Source: Fomitopsis serialis
Taxonomy: Eukaryota > Basidiomycota > Agaricomycetes > Polyporales > Fomitopsidaceae
Length of the DNA stretch: 64,000 bases
Direction of reading: 5' to 3'
NCBI RefSeq assembly: GCF_022376445.1
Contig: NW_025954971.1
Span: forward strand, 248,001 to 312,000
Below the pieces are notes generated by a model. The model saw only the letters and a program-made list of their open reading frames with translations. It searched no databases and was not told the DNA's origin. Shown here piece by piece: positions 22,586-33,959 of the stretch. The stretch's first letter is position 1. Each line of letters starts with the position of its first letter. Position numbers and translations under genes: made by a program.

Positions 22586-23837
22586 ATGAACGGACACGCG
22601 TACCACACGGCACCCCGAGTCGCGATTGTTACCGGTGCCTCGAAGGGCATCGGGCATGACATCGCGCTGCGGCTCGCCGACGACGGTCTGGACGTCACGA
22701 TCAACTCGCGCAACGCCGCTGAGCTCGAGATGGTTGCGAACGAGATTCGGGCGAAAGGCCGCAAGGTTGTAGCATTCGTGGGCGACGTCTCGGATGAAGA
22801 AGTCGTCAAAGGTATGGTCGACAAGACTGTGGAGGTCCTCGGGAGACTCGACGTCGTGAGTTTCGTACTACGAACGACACTGCCGTTGGTTGTATGTCTT
22901 GACTCGGAGACCAGATGGTCGCGAATGCAGGCATATTTGTTTCGTCTCCGGTCATCGACAGTAAGTGATACAGGCGTATACACTGAAGCGACGGACTAAT
23001 CAACAGTTCACAGTGGACATCAAGGACTGGAACCGCTGCATGAATTGCAACCTAGCTAGCACGATGCTCTGCTACAAGTATGCTGCTCGTCAGATGATCG
23101 ACCAAGGCGAAGGGGGGAGAATCATCGGTATTTGCGCTTCCCTATGTTCGCGTTTACAGGTTCCCAATTCACCGGTTTCTCAGGGGCGTCATCCATTCTC
23201 GGGAAGAAAGGTACGAGACGGCGCGTTCAATCAAGCGGCTTAACCTTCTAAAGTCAAACTCTGATAGGTGCCCCCGATAGCTCCGCGTACGTTGCGACGA
23301 AGTTCGCGATTCGAGGCCTTACGCAGTGCCTGGGTGAGCATCTGCCGGTCGGTCATGCTGGTACATGACACTGAGCCTTACATACGCAGCCATCGAGCTT
23401 GCTCCCCACAACATCACGGTGAACACGTATGCGCCCGGAGTCATCTTGACGCCAATGAGTAAGGAATGCTAGGTCCCGACCTGCTTGCCCCTCGCTGACG
23501 TTCAGGCTGCCAATAGCTGACATTGGTGCTCTTGATCAGCGATATGGTGGAGGTCACGGAGCGTACATCAAGCACGTGGGTGCTTTCTATTATATTGCGA
23601 TGGCCTCATATTGACATTACTCTGCCTGGCTCCTTCAAGATTTGTGGCATTGCTCCAGGTGGCCCTCACTCGTCGTCCGGTGATACCGTCGCCAGTATGG
23701 TGTCATATCTGGCGAAGCCTGAGGCCTACTTCATCACAGGTGTGTAGCTTCTTTTGCGTAGGGCCATCGTTGTAATTGACACATGAATACTACTAGGGCA
23801 ATCCATGGTCATGGACGGAGGCGTCGTCTTTAGTTGA
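22586..23837 (+). CDS. Short-chain dehydrogenase/reductase, copy A (acetoin reductase-like)
   Basis: Classical NAD(P)-dependent SDR. The N-terminus has the Rossmann motif VTGASKGIGHDIA. After an intron comes MVANAGIF (NAG motif), then KDWNRCMNCNLASTM. The catalytic region is RIIGASSILGKK, then PDSSAYVATKFAIRGLTQCL: catalytic Ser in ASS, Tyr and Lys in YVATK. After further introns come ITVNTYAPGVILTPM, GALDQRYGGGHGAY and GQSMVMDGGVVFS, the last typical of diacetyl/acetoin reductases; substrate class is inferred from this ending. Seven or more introns, all frame-consistent. It shares exon structure, sequence and promoter block with copies B and C but lies in the opposite orientation. Convergent with the SPATA20-like gene (58-bp gap). 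Confidence 0.92.
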
Positions 23838-23894
23838 AGCCATAGTTTGAAGACGTACAAGCATAGTATACACGTCTAGTTACTCGCACACACT

Positions 23895-26800
23895 TCATGT
23901 ATCCAACACGCTCTCCAGCTCTGTCAAGTCATAGACAGGCAAGCCGCAAGTGAAGTTCTTACACACCCGAACGCTAGGCTTCATATCCCCACTAGCAGCC
24001 TTCTTGTCTGCGTCATCCACAAGGCTACGCAGAGTGCCATTGGCCTTCGCCAGTTCCCTGGGCGGCGCCGTGGGATCGAAATGAATCAGGACGCGGTGCG
24101 GCATGTATCGCTTGCGTATCGTGTTCAGCACAGACGACTCAGGCGACGCAGTGGGCGACTCCGTCACGATCATCTGCACGTATCCGCGTTCATGCACCAT
24201 CGCATTGGCGAGCATCGCTCCGAGAGCGAACGGCGCATGCTCCAGAAGCTGCGCGTTGGACTGCAGCACGCTCGACGCCTTCTTCGCGAACTCCGTGTGG
24301 TAGTCCTCTGCAATGTGCGTGAGGCGATAGAGATTCGACAGCGTGACGGACGCAGCGCTCGGCTCTGCACCGTCCTGGGCATCCTTCATACGGATGAGGA
24401 TGTGCGGGTCGGGTGCGGAGGTGTAGTATCCACCGCCGTCCTTGTCGAAGAACAGCTCGTCTTGCTTCTCCTGGAGACGGATCGCCCAGAGCGCGTACCC
24501 CTCATTTCCGCTTGCTTCGTAGAGGTCCAGCAGACCTGCAGGGGCCCCCACGTCAACCAGTGTACCAAGGTCGGGCGGACGCATGCCGTACCTTGTGTTA
24601 AGAACGCGTAATCCTCTGTCACGCCTCGCGGGCCCTTGCCCTCACGCCAGCTTCGGCAGAGCTCCGCAGTGTCCGGATTATACATCTTCTCTCTGACGAA
24701 CCTGGCTGCACCTTCCGCCATGCGCATCGCCTGTCTCCCTTCTTCGCCTGGGAGAACCTCAGCAGCGAGTGCGAGCCCGGAGATCTACACAACATTACTG
24801 ATCGTCAGTTGGTGCAGCTTTCACAGCGTTACCAGCAGACACCGACCATGAGGCCGTTCCAGCCCGCGACAACCTTGTCGTCCAGATGCGGGCGAGGACG
24901 GTTCTTCTCGCGCCACTCTTTCAGCGCGGACAAACTGCTGTTCAGCACGCGTTCAACCCCAGCAACCTCGATACCGAACATGCGCGCCGTCTCCTCATGG
25001 GAATGCGCGAGGTACAAGACGTTCTGCACACACACGGCACTAAGCGACATAGAAGAAGCCAACCGCACGAGGACGCGCACCTGTCCCTTCAGCTCGCCCT
25101 GGATGTCATGCGTCGGATCACAGTTGCCGGTATCCTCCACGCCGTACGCCCACTTGAACACGTCCGCCGCCTTCATCACGCCCTGTCCCGCCTGTCCCGC
25201 CTTGCTGAGTATCTCGTCGATCTCCGCTGCGGTCCACGTGTAGAACGCGCCCTCGCGCTTCTTCGTGCTCTCGAAGGTCGGGAGCGAGTCTGCGTCCTCC
25301 GCGCTGAAGAACCCGCCGTCAGGGCTCGTCAGCACGGGGAGGTACGCAAGGATCGAGCGTGCGAGTGCGATGAGCGGCGCGCGCTGCGTGTCGGTCTCCG
25401 AGAGCAGGAGGTACAGCTCGAGCGTAGATCGGAGTAGCTGCGCCTGGTCGTACCTAGCCTCGGCCAGTTAGCAAACCTTGCAGGAAGGCGGAGAGGTGCA
25501 CCCACAGCATCTTCTCAAAGTGTGGGACATGCCACCGCTCGTCGACCGAGTACCGCGCCACCCCGCCGCCGACGTGGTCGTGCACGCCGCCCGCATATAT
25601 CCTCCCCATCGTAAAAGCCGCCATCTCAGCCGCCCGCGAAGCCCCGCTCTGCGCGCCCGCCGTCTTCGCCGGGCGGCCGGTCTCGCCCTCTAAGTCTCCG
25701 GCTTCGTGCGGCTCCGCGTCCAGGTAGCTCAGAACTTCATCGGCGCTCGGCGGCTCGCTGCTGGTGCTTGACGCGGCCTTGGTGGCGGAGGGACGCCGCT
25801 CGGCAGCGGCGAAGCGCGCGAGGAATCCGGTCGTGGTCGCGACTTGCGGGAATTTGGGCGCGCGCCCGAACCCGCCGTGCGTGCTGTCGAATTGACGGGC
25901 GAGACGTGAGAAGGTCTGCTGTGCGAGGGACGGGATCGGCAGGTTCGCGCTGCCAGAGGGCGATGCGGGTGTCTGGTGAGGAGTGTGAGTGCGTTTAGGG
26001 AGGAGGAGAGGGGAAGGCGTACCAAGGTGGCCTCGCGCAGCTGCTCGATCACTTGTTGGCCAGTGGAACGGCAGCGCTGAGGATCGTCCTCCCACCTGTG
26101 CATATATTTGTATCAGGTCTCCGATTCGTCGCAGTGATACTCACACATCAGCGAGCTTCATCAGTACTTGTCTGAAGTTCCCGGGTGGAAAGTATGTCCC
26201 CGCGAAGAACGGATGCAGTTCCGGGGTAAGCCCTGCCCAACCAACATCAGCCCTCCTCTAGTTCCGCAACAAATCCAAAGACGCACAGACGGACATCGGC
26301 CAACCGCCGCCGCCCGTAGTCGCTTGCAGGAACGTCATGTACAGCCGGTCGACGTCAGGCCGCTCCTCGCGATCGACCTTGATGTTCACGTAGTGTTCAT
26401 TCATGAGCTTCGCCGTCACCTCGTCCTCGAAGGACTCGTGTGCGAGGACGTGGCACCCTGTGTGTCTGCGGTGAGCGATGGGGGTGCGATTGACACTGGA
26501 ACATGAGTCGGGCTAAGATGCACTCGCAATTGTGACGGAGGCGACCACTTTGCGGCGAGGAAATGTGCATGGCTTCCGATGCAAGCACTTCCTTGTGAAA
26601 GTAAATTACAGATAAGTCCACATCGTCGAGCCCGGCCTTACAAACGCATAGGCGGAGTCGAGCGGTTTGATATGGGCTCGCGCCGGACACAGCAGGCTTT
26701 GACAACCAGGCTGAGCCAGGCAGCCACCTAGGCTACGGTGGCCAGCTGAGTGCACAATAGACGGACATTGACAGCGGTAGGCCCCGTGTCCGGGTGCACA

Positions 26801-27531
26801 ATGCGAACGATGTCGCATGGTGTCCCCGCATATCAGCAGTGTCAAGGCCAATCGACCGTGACAAGTGACTAAGGTGGACCGGCAGAGGATGCGGAGCACC
26901 TGAAGTCGGGACCCGACATCTTCCGCCTGTGTACATTTCTCCGGGTAGGGCCCATCGCTTTGGAAAGAACTGGAATACCAACGTCCGCTCCTATATGCGC
27001 TTTTCGCGGGCACACAATGTGGACTTAGCTGTATCGCGCGCCGCAATGTGGTCACAGTAGCCACATTTCGGCAGTGTTCTCATGTGCGATCCATCCATGT
27101 CTCCAGTGTGATAGCGGAACGACCAACAGTGACAGGCTGAGTATCCGACCTGCAGTTATGGAGGTCAATAGGAGGTAACCATGAGCGAGCGAGCAGATTG
27201 AGTAGAACACGACGCATGCAGACCCCGAGAGGCACATACGATGGCTCCTGGACACTCGCCACCCACGAACACGGAAGTCTACTCACCGACAAGAAGATAG
27301 GTTTGTCCTCCCGCTTCGCCTTCTCGAACGCTTCCGGCCCCCACTCATACCAGCCACCTGCGCGCATACACTTCATTCACCTCACAAATCACTCTGCGAG
27401 GTGAAGCCACATACCGGGTTCTCTGCATGTTGCAGCAAGTAGGGACTCTTCGCGTTCATCAAGCGATTCTGGTGCTTTGGCTTGTCTGTCGCATTCTTGT
27501 CGCGCGCTGCGCTAGGGGCGTCGGAAGACAT
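23895..27531 (-). CDS. SPATA20/YyaL-type protein (thioredoxin-like domain + six-hairpin domain)
   Basis: Member of the DUF255/SSP411 family: an N-terminal thioredoxin-like fold fused to an alpha/alpha-barrel resembling glycosidases; its molecular function is not settled. The start at 27531 gives [17 protein letters not shown], then [19 protein letters not shown] and [19 protein letters not shown]. The active-site region [23 protein letters not shown] is assembled from three exons; its middle is a 22-nt microexon (27128-27149). Later come [97 protein letters not shown] and VAGWNGLMV. The gene ends with [22 protein letters not shown]. An intron of about 670 nt (26458-27127) is unusually long for this window. 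The first donor is unclear: the regular site gives a one-base mismatch, while a site four bases later keeps frame. Confidence 0.92.
27128..27149 (-). other. 22-nt microexon encoding part of the CxxC active site
   Basis: On the minus strand the bases between a CTGCAG acceptor and a GTTGGT donor read V-G-Y-S-A-C-H plus one base. Splicing to the exon starting at 26457 (GG-TGC-CAC) restores W-C-H-V, giving the family motif C-H-W-C-H. Without this microexon the motif is lost and the frame breaks. Confidence 0.85.
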
Positions 27532-28717
27532 ATCGCGTCTCTGCTCGTTCCTCAGAGGGAATGGAAGGCTAGGCGTAGACCATGCTGTGTGGGTGGGATG
27601 TACGCTTTGAGTTGTTGCAAGTCGGGCGATTCGGGTCGACGAGCCAACTTGAAGTCGCACACTGGCAGATGAATGGCCAGGGATTTTTGTTATGTTCGCA
27701 GAGGGAATACGGACGGTGGACTGATATTGGCGTAGGACAAGATGCATCGTCTGAGTAAGAGACGACTGGCAGGCTAAATATTGCCATAGTAGTGCAAAAT
27801 GTTATCCACGCACGATTGCGGCACATATCATCGTGAGCGGTAGCGTGACGTAATGGCCGGCCGCGAAATCAACCCCAGCCCTAGGGTTTGCACCAGGTGC
27901 CGCATTCGGTGCTGTACTTGTTCGCCAATGCGGCGGATGCGTAATACCAATTTTGCACTCTGCTGCCATGGCGACGAAGCTCCCTCTCTGGATACCCCAA
28001 GGCACTCCTATTGACTGCAGCATCCTTCCACCGGACGCAGCGCTTTCTGGGGACCCTACATCCGTCCGGATTCTCTCCGATTGTTCCGCCGCAACGAGTT
28101 AGGGGTCCTGCAAGCTCAACGAAGCTAGGGCGGAATATGTCAGCATGGTGCATCAAGTCAACTGGCCGCTGTCTTGAATTGGATGGTGCATTTATCGCTG
28201 GTACGTCCGTTGGAGGTTCGTGTACTTGTCCTGCGGCTGACGCATTGGCGGCAAGGGTGGCATAAGGCGATGGCAAGGCGCATCGCTCAAATCGGCTGAG
28301 CATTGACCGTCAGCGTGCTGATGTGACACTGCTGCCTGTGTCTCAGTCGCGATTATTGCCTTACGAGAAGTTACTGTACATTGTCTGTTGGTACATCAAT
28401 CTCTGTACACAAGTCAAGTTGCGAATCGAATATCGTCAAGATCATGTTGTTCGGTACAACTTCAACTCGCATATATATGACAGATGGTTATGTTGGGTTC
28501 ATTCGAAACTCAGAGCCAGTGTAATTTTGGATCGTTCACATGGGATAAACTATATGGCACATTTGGCAGATCAGTCACATCGCGAGCCAGCCAATTGTGG
28601 TTTCGAGTGAGACAACACCGTGAAGCTTGAAGCTTGAAGGCCCCTCCTACATACATATAAAGTAGTGACGAACATCACGACTGTCACGACAACTGACATC
28701 AGAAACCAATGGCTGTC
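27532..28717. other. Intergenic, unassigned
   Basis: About 1.2 kb between the start of the SPATA20-like gene and the 3' end of SDR copy B. The longest frame (minus, 27881-28303) lacks a recognisable motif. Nothing else is seen. Confidence 0.45.
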
Positions 28718-29953
28718 TTAACTAAAGACGACGCCTCCGTCCATGACGATGGATTGCCCTAGTGATACGCATGTGTGTGTCACGACGACGCCACGACACC
28801 AAAGAAGCGCTAGCTACTCACCCGTGATGAAGTAGGCCTCAGGCTTCGCCAGATATGACACCACACTGGCGACGGGTTCACCGGACGCCGAGTGAGGGCC
28901 GTCTGGAGGGATGCCAGCAAGCTTCAACGAACCAGGTCAGAGCGATGTCTATACGAGATCGCAATGGCAACACAGAACTCACGTGTTTAGTGTACGCTCC
29001 GGGGCCTCCGCCATATTGCTGATCGAGAGCACCGAAGTCAGCTATTGCAGCGTCAGCGAGGGACAGCGGGTCGCGTCCTGGCATCCCTTACTCATTGGCG
29101 TCAGGATGACTCCGGGCGCATACGTGTTCACCGTGATGTTGTGGGGAGCAAGCTCGATGGCTGCGTACGTACGCTCAGCGTTATGTAGAAGCATGCCAGT
29201 GACCGACCGGCAGGTGCTCACCAAGGCACTGCGTAAGGCCTCGAATCGCGAACTTCGTCGCAACGTACGCGGAGCTATCGGGGCACCTATCAGAGTTTGA
29301 CTTCAGAAGTTAAGCGCTTGAACGCGCCGCTCGTACCTTTTTCCCGAGAATGGACGACGCCCCTGAGAAACCGGTGAATTGGAACATGCACACGCGAACA
29401 CAGAGAAGGTGTATACCGATGATTCTCCCCCCTCGCCTTGCTCGATCATTTGACGAGCAGCGTACTTGTAGCAAAGCATCGTGCTGGCTAGGTTACAATC
29501 CATGCAGCGGTTCCAGTCCTTGATGTCCACTATGAACCGTTGATCAGTCCGTCGCATTAGTGTATGTGACCGTACTACTTACTGTCGACGACCCGAGACG
29601 AAACAAATATGCCTGCATTCGCGACCATCTGATTTCCGAGTCAGCACATGCGGTATCCGACCCGTTCGTATTGCGAAACTCACAACGTCGAGTCTCCCGA
29701 GGACCTCCACAGTCCTGTCGACCATCCCTTTGACGACGTCGCCATCCGAGACGTCGCCCACGAATGCCAGCACCTTGCGGCCCTTCGCCCGGATCTCGGC
29801 CGCAACCAACTCGAGTTCAGCAGCGTTGCGCGAGTTGATCGTGACGTCCAGACCGTCGTCGGCGAGCCGCAGCGCGATGGCGTGCCCGATGCCCTTCGAG
29901 GCACCCGTTACGATCGCGACTCGGGGTGTCGTGTGGTACGCGTGTCCGTTCAT
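28718..29953 (-). pseudogene. SDR copy B, catalytic segment altered by three 1-base losses
   Basis: The start at 29953 and all exon borders match copies A and C, and most of the protein is intact: VTGASKGIGHAIA, MVANAGIF, SAYVATKFAIRG, and the stop at 28718-28720. Relative to both A and C it lacks one base at about 29433, one in the T-run at 29338-29342 and one in the G-run at 29280-29283. Together these remove one codon's worth. The frame therefore shifts after GEGG and returns at PDSSAY with no stop codon. In between, RIIGASSILGKKGA becomes ESSGRRPFSGKRC, and the position of the catalytic Ser (13 residues before the Tyr) is read as Arg. If the sequence is right, the enzyme is probably inactive; if the losses are consensus errors, it is an ordinary third SDR. 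Tyr and Lys remain. Confidence 0.75.
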
Positions 29954-30008
29954 AGCTGCAAATTCAGTATATGAGCGCGGCGGAAAGGACAAGTATGACT
30001 GCCAGGGC

Positions 30009-30053
30009 AATTATACGGGCCACCCAGCGCTCGGTGCGCGACGAGCCTGAGCA
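30009..30053 (-). promoter_or_regulatory. Conserved SDR promoter block, copy B
   Basis: On the minus strand reads GCTCAGGCTCGTCGC, then CGAGCGC, then GGCCCGTATAATTGCCCTGG. Same element order as upstream of copies A and C. The TATA-like CGTATAA is about 60 bp before the ATG. Confidence 0.6.
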
Positions 30054-30682
30054 AAAGTCTCGGGCGTATAGGCATGTGCTCGTCTGACATGTCAGGTAGA
30101 TAAATCTAGGCGAACCTTGAAGGAGAGTTACATACCCAGGAGAACCTCAGAAGAGCCTCACATATCTCCTTGAACGTCCGGCCGCCCAGAAGCGTACAAA
30201 ACCTTGCATTTTGAGCGGGGACAGCAGACCAGCAACGCGCGATAGATCCACTGGCGCCAATAGAGCACGACAGAGCTGCATGGCTTGCGTGTGCATGGGT
30301 AGCACAGTCACTCGAAGACGCCATAACAAAGGCACCAGCAAGGTTTGAGGCTCGTAGCTTGTCTCGGAGGCGCCCGACCGGAGAGCAAGCATGTAGATTC
30401 TGCCGGAGCAGTGTCGACTGGAAGAGCTGTCACCCTAAGTATAGCGAGGTGGCTTTAGTATCGTCAAGTTGAGACAATGGGTCACGGACCACAGTGCCTC
30501 GGCTTCCACAATACCTGGAAGTAGTAAAGCACTTTGAGAGCTGTTGAGTGGAAGACGTGCGTACCTTTCGAAACCTTGCAAGGCCCAAGTCGGCGTTCGA
30601 GTGAATAGTAGCACGTACAGTACAATAAGTAGCAACCGTCATCTAAAACTAAAGGTGGATATAATATGGGTGTTGGTGAGTA

Positions 30683-30970
30683 CTATGCATCAATCGTGGA
30701 TGAATACGTCTGTATGCGCGTATCAGTCTTTGTAATCAGCGTTATAGGGCTCGTGTTGCAAGGGGAGATGGTCGAACTTCTCTGCCGGCGCGCGGCCAGT
30801 GCGCCGACCGGCCTGTAGTACGACCTCTGGGGGCTCTCTCGTGCTCGGCGGACCAGCATTGCCGTAATTCCAACTAAGAGCAGCAGCGCTGCACCCATAA
30901 TGATGTATGAGTTGCGCATGAGAGCAGAGTACTGTAGTCGTCGGAAGACAACGACGACGATTGTACACAT
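30683..30970 (-). CDS. Possible small single-span membrane protein
   Basis: An ATG-started frame of 95 codons (second ATG at 30919 giving 79). From the second ATG it reads MRNSYIIMGAALLLLVGITA, a good membrane span, directly followed by the basic MLVRRARESPQR and a polar Ser/Thr-rich tail. It has no family match I recognise. It lies in the spacer between the two duplication units and is not itself duplicated. The hydrophobic-then-basic layout is the only support; it may be a chance frame. Confidence 0.3.
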   Translation of the reverse strand: MCTIVVVVFRRLQYSALMRNSYIIMGAALLLLVGITAMLVRRARESPQRSYYRPVGALAARRQRSSTISPCNTSPITLITKTDTRIQTYSSTIDA

Positions 30971-31312
30971 CGCCTACTACTATTTTCTCACTAGGATACA
31001 CGTCATGCAGCGCGGGCTATAATGAAGTAATGAAGACTACGAAGACGCTCTCGTGCATCCCGTCACTCAAAGCTGACTGAGAGTCCACTAGGACAAGAAC
31101 TTGAAGACTCGTCTTCGCCGGTAAGACAGCCCAACATCTCAGAGCGCACCTGACTTGAGGCGATGACGAATCTCTGGAACCAGTCGCAGGGGACGACTTG
31201 TATGTCAGAGGTTCGGTGTTGTAGAGAACGGTTGGAGGCCCGGCACCAGACCGCTTCAGGCTACTAGGTCACGACTATCACGACAATTGACATCAGGAAT
31301 CAATGGCTGTCT

Positions 31313-32545
31313 TCAACTAAAGACGACACCTCCGTCCACGCCGATGGATTGCCCTAGTTATATGTGTGAACGACGACGACGCCTGTACACAAAAAGAAGC
31401 TACACACCTGTGATGAAGTAGGCCTCAGGCTTCGCCAGATATGACACCACACTGGCGACGGGATCACCGGACGACGAGTGAGGGCCGTCTGGAGGAATGC
31501 CACAAACCTTGAAGGAACCAGGCAGAGCGATGTTTATACGAGGTCGCAGCGGTAACACAGAAAGCACTCACGTGCTTAGTGTACGCTCCGGGGCTTCCGC
31601 CATATTGCTGATCGAGAGCACCGACGTCAGCTATTGGCAGCGTCAGCGAGGGGCAGACGGGTCGCGTCCTGGCATCCCTCACTCATTGGCGTCAAGATGA
31701 CTCCGGGCGCATACGTGTTCACCGTGATGTTGTGGGGAGCAAGCTCGATGGCTGCGTACGTGACGCTCAGCGTTATGTAGAAGCATGCCAGTGACCGACC
31801 GGCAGGTGCTCACCAAGGCACTGCGTAAGGCCCCGAATCGCGAACTTCGTCGCAACATACGCGGAGCTATTGGGGCCACCTATCAGAGTTCGACTTCAGA
31901 ACATCAAACTGCTCAATTATGTGCCGTTCGTACCTTTTTTCCCGAGAATAGACGACGCCCCTGAGAAACCGGTGAATTGGAACATGCGCACGCGAACACA
32001 GAAAATCGCATATACCGATGATTCTCCCCCCTTCGCCTTGGTCGATCATTTGACGAGCGGCGTACTTGTAGCAGAGCATCGTGCTAGCCAGGTTGCAGTC
32101 CATGCAGCGGTTCCAGTCCTTGAGGTCCACTATGAAGTGCAAGTTAGTCTTCCGCTCCGCATGTACCCGCCATACTCACTGTCAACAACGCTAGACACGA
32201 ACCCTATCCCCGCATTCGCCACCATCTAATCATCGAGTCAGCGCATGCACCTAGCACCAGGGCCGTATAACTCACGACGTCGAGTCTCCCGAGGGTCTCC
32301 ACAGTCTTGCCAACCATCCCTTTGACGGCGTCTTCATCCGAGACGTCGCCCACGAATGCCAGCACCTTGCGGCCCTTCGCCCGGATCTCGGCCGCAACCA
32401 CCTCGAGCTCAGCGGCGTTGCGCGAGTTGATCGTGATGTCCAGACCGTCGTCGGCGAGCCGCAGCGCGATGTCGTGCCCGATGCCCTTCGAGGCACCCGT
32501 AACGATTGCGACTCGGGGGAGTTTGTGGTGCGCGGGTCCGTTCAT
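31313..32545 (-). CDS. Short-chain dehydrogenase/reductase, copy C
   Basis: Same family and exon plan as copy A. The start at 32545 gives MNGPAHHKLPRVAIVTGASK. The motifs VTGASKGIGHDIA, MVANAGIG, RIIGASSILGKKG, SSAYVATKF and GVILTPM are all in frame, and the stop at 31313-31315 follows the GGVVFS-type ending. All splice sites are conserved with copies A and B. The exon carrying the NAG motif is more diverged (GFVSSVVD in place of FVSSPVID). No lesion was found, so this copy is probably functional. Same transcription direction as copy B, in the duplicated block. Confidence 0.9.
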
Positions 32546-32633
32546 GGCTTCGCGTCAATGGCTTGTGATGTTCAGAGCTAGTGAATTGACGTGTGGGAGC
32601 GTAACGGAGTGGAGCAGGATGACTCGAAGGGCA

Positions 32634-32686
32634 GTTATACGGACCACTTAACGCTCGAGATGCGACGAGCCTGAGCAACGATGTTC
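32634..32686 (-). promoter_or_regulatory. Conserved SDR promoter block, copy C
   Basis: On the minus strand reads GCTCAGGCTCGTCGC, then CGAGCG, then GTGGTCCGTATAACTGCCC. Elements are in the same order as copies A and B. The TATA-like CGTATAA lies about 90-100 bp before the ATG. Confidence 0.6.
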
Positions 32687-33125
32687 AGTGTCGAGTCATG
32701 TGCTCGTCTGAACCATATAGAGAAGTCTGCGAACCATAGAGATTTACACACCCAGGAGAAGAGCTTCAGATGCCTCCTTCCATCCGGTCGGACCGAAGCA
32801 TACGAAACCTTGCATTTTGAGCGGGGATAGCAGACCAGCAACGCACGATAGGATTCACTGGCGCTAATATAACAGGATGAGCTGCGAAGTCGATGTGAAT
32901 GAGTAGCACAGTCGCTGGAAGGTACCATAACAAAGGCATCAGCAAGGTATGGGGTTCATAGCTTGAGATACCCGACCGGAGAGCGAGCACATAGATTTTG
33001 CCGGAGCAGTGTCGATTGGAATTGCTGTCATCCTAAGCGAGGTGGCTTCAGTATCGTCAAGAATCAAAAAATAGACCAGGGGTCACAGTGCCTCGGCTGC
33101 CACGACACCTGCAAGTAATAGAGCG

Positions 33126-33959
33126 GCAATGGCAGTACATCGCCGATGGTAGTAGCACGCACAGTAGAGCTTTGGGCTGACTCGAGATTGCCGCACCACA
33201 GAGCCTGTGAGCCCGTACGAGTAACATGTCATGAACTGCAACTTGGCATTCTAGTGTGCAGTTACTATTAGCTTGCCTTTACATAACATCCAGACAGTCG
33301 ATGGAGTGTGGCAGGCGCGTCGAGTCGCGCGCGGTCAGATCTACACGCATCTCGGAGATGACACCAATGGCTTATGTAACTCAGGCTCAGTGCTCCGAGT
33401 CCGAGGAGCTCGTCCGGGACATCTCTTTCAAGGTATTCATCCTTCCATCGCCCTGATTCTTGCTTGATAGATCATGGTCTTGCCGCGGTCACTTACTACA
33501 TTCTATTCCGACAGCACATCCAACGGCCCCACAACTTGAAGTGCCTCCGGCGTCTTCCATCAACTCGCGCACGACGCGATCATGTCCGAAATGACCAGAG
33601 GACTTCGTTCAGTCGTACGGCGATTTTTCTTCTGCACAAACAAGGGGTGTCGCAAACCAAAAGGTCAGACACTGACTTGTGCAGCACAATACGACTCAGA
33701 GATCCCAGAGTTTTGTTTCAAGTCCAGGACTCCAAACGGCTCCTCCGCCGAACTCGGTGAGGATGTGGGTGGCATTGAATGGCCGCGTCGTCTTGCGTGA
33801 GCTAACTCCGCGATCATGACGTAGCCCACAGGCTACAGCGAAATATGGACATCAGACATTAGGCCTCGACATATATTAAGGGCTCGACCTACGTCTCTCG
33901 TGGTGTATCGACGCTCTTCAGCTCCTCCCAACTGATTACTACCTACCCTTGCTGCCAAA
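33126..33959. other. Intergenic with weak coding-like frames
   Basis: Plus-strand frames at 33301-33432 and 33515-33760 can be joined by a GT-AG intron (33433-33514). A different frame at 33582-33800 contains CTNKGCRKPKGQTLTC. None matches a family I know and the frames disagree, so no gene is called. The final part is the promoter of the aldo-keto reductase. Confidence 0.35.

Larger units (their letters stand above)
28675..30535. repeat. Segmental duplication, unit 1 (holds SDR copy B)
   Basis: Direct duplicate of 31267-33125. Similarity runs from just beyond the SDR stop (CACGAC...TGACATCAG), through the gene and about 580 bp past its ATG. Distal matches include AACCTTGCATTTTGAGCGGG, AGCAGACCAGCAACGC, GAGGTGGCTT, AGTATCGTCAAG and CAGTGCCTCGGCT. 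Units are offset by about 2.59 kb. Ends were placed by eye. Confidence 0.85.
31267..33125. repeat. Segmental duplication, unit 2 (holds SDR copy C)
   Basis: Direct duplicate of 28675-30535, same orientation, with many point differences and small indels outside the exons. Coding exons and about 580 bp of 5' flank are shared. The spacer between units (about 30536-31266) is unique. Confidence 0.85.

Noticed and set aside
22573..22983. Minus-strand frames opposite SDR exon 1, and their plus-strand equivalents opposite copies B and C
   Set aside because: They are antisense shadows of the conserved SDR first exon. They persist in all three copies only because the exon does.
28011..28303. Frames on both strands between the SPATA20-like gene and SDR copy B
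   Set aside because: Neither strand gives a known motif or consistent splice sites; treated as intergenic.
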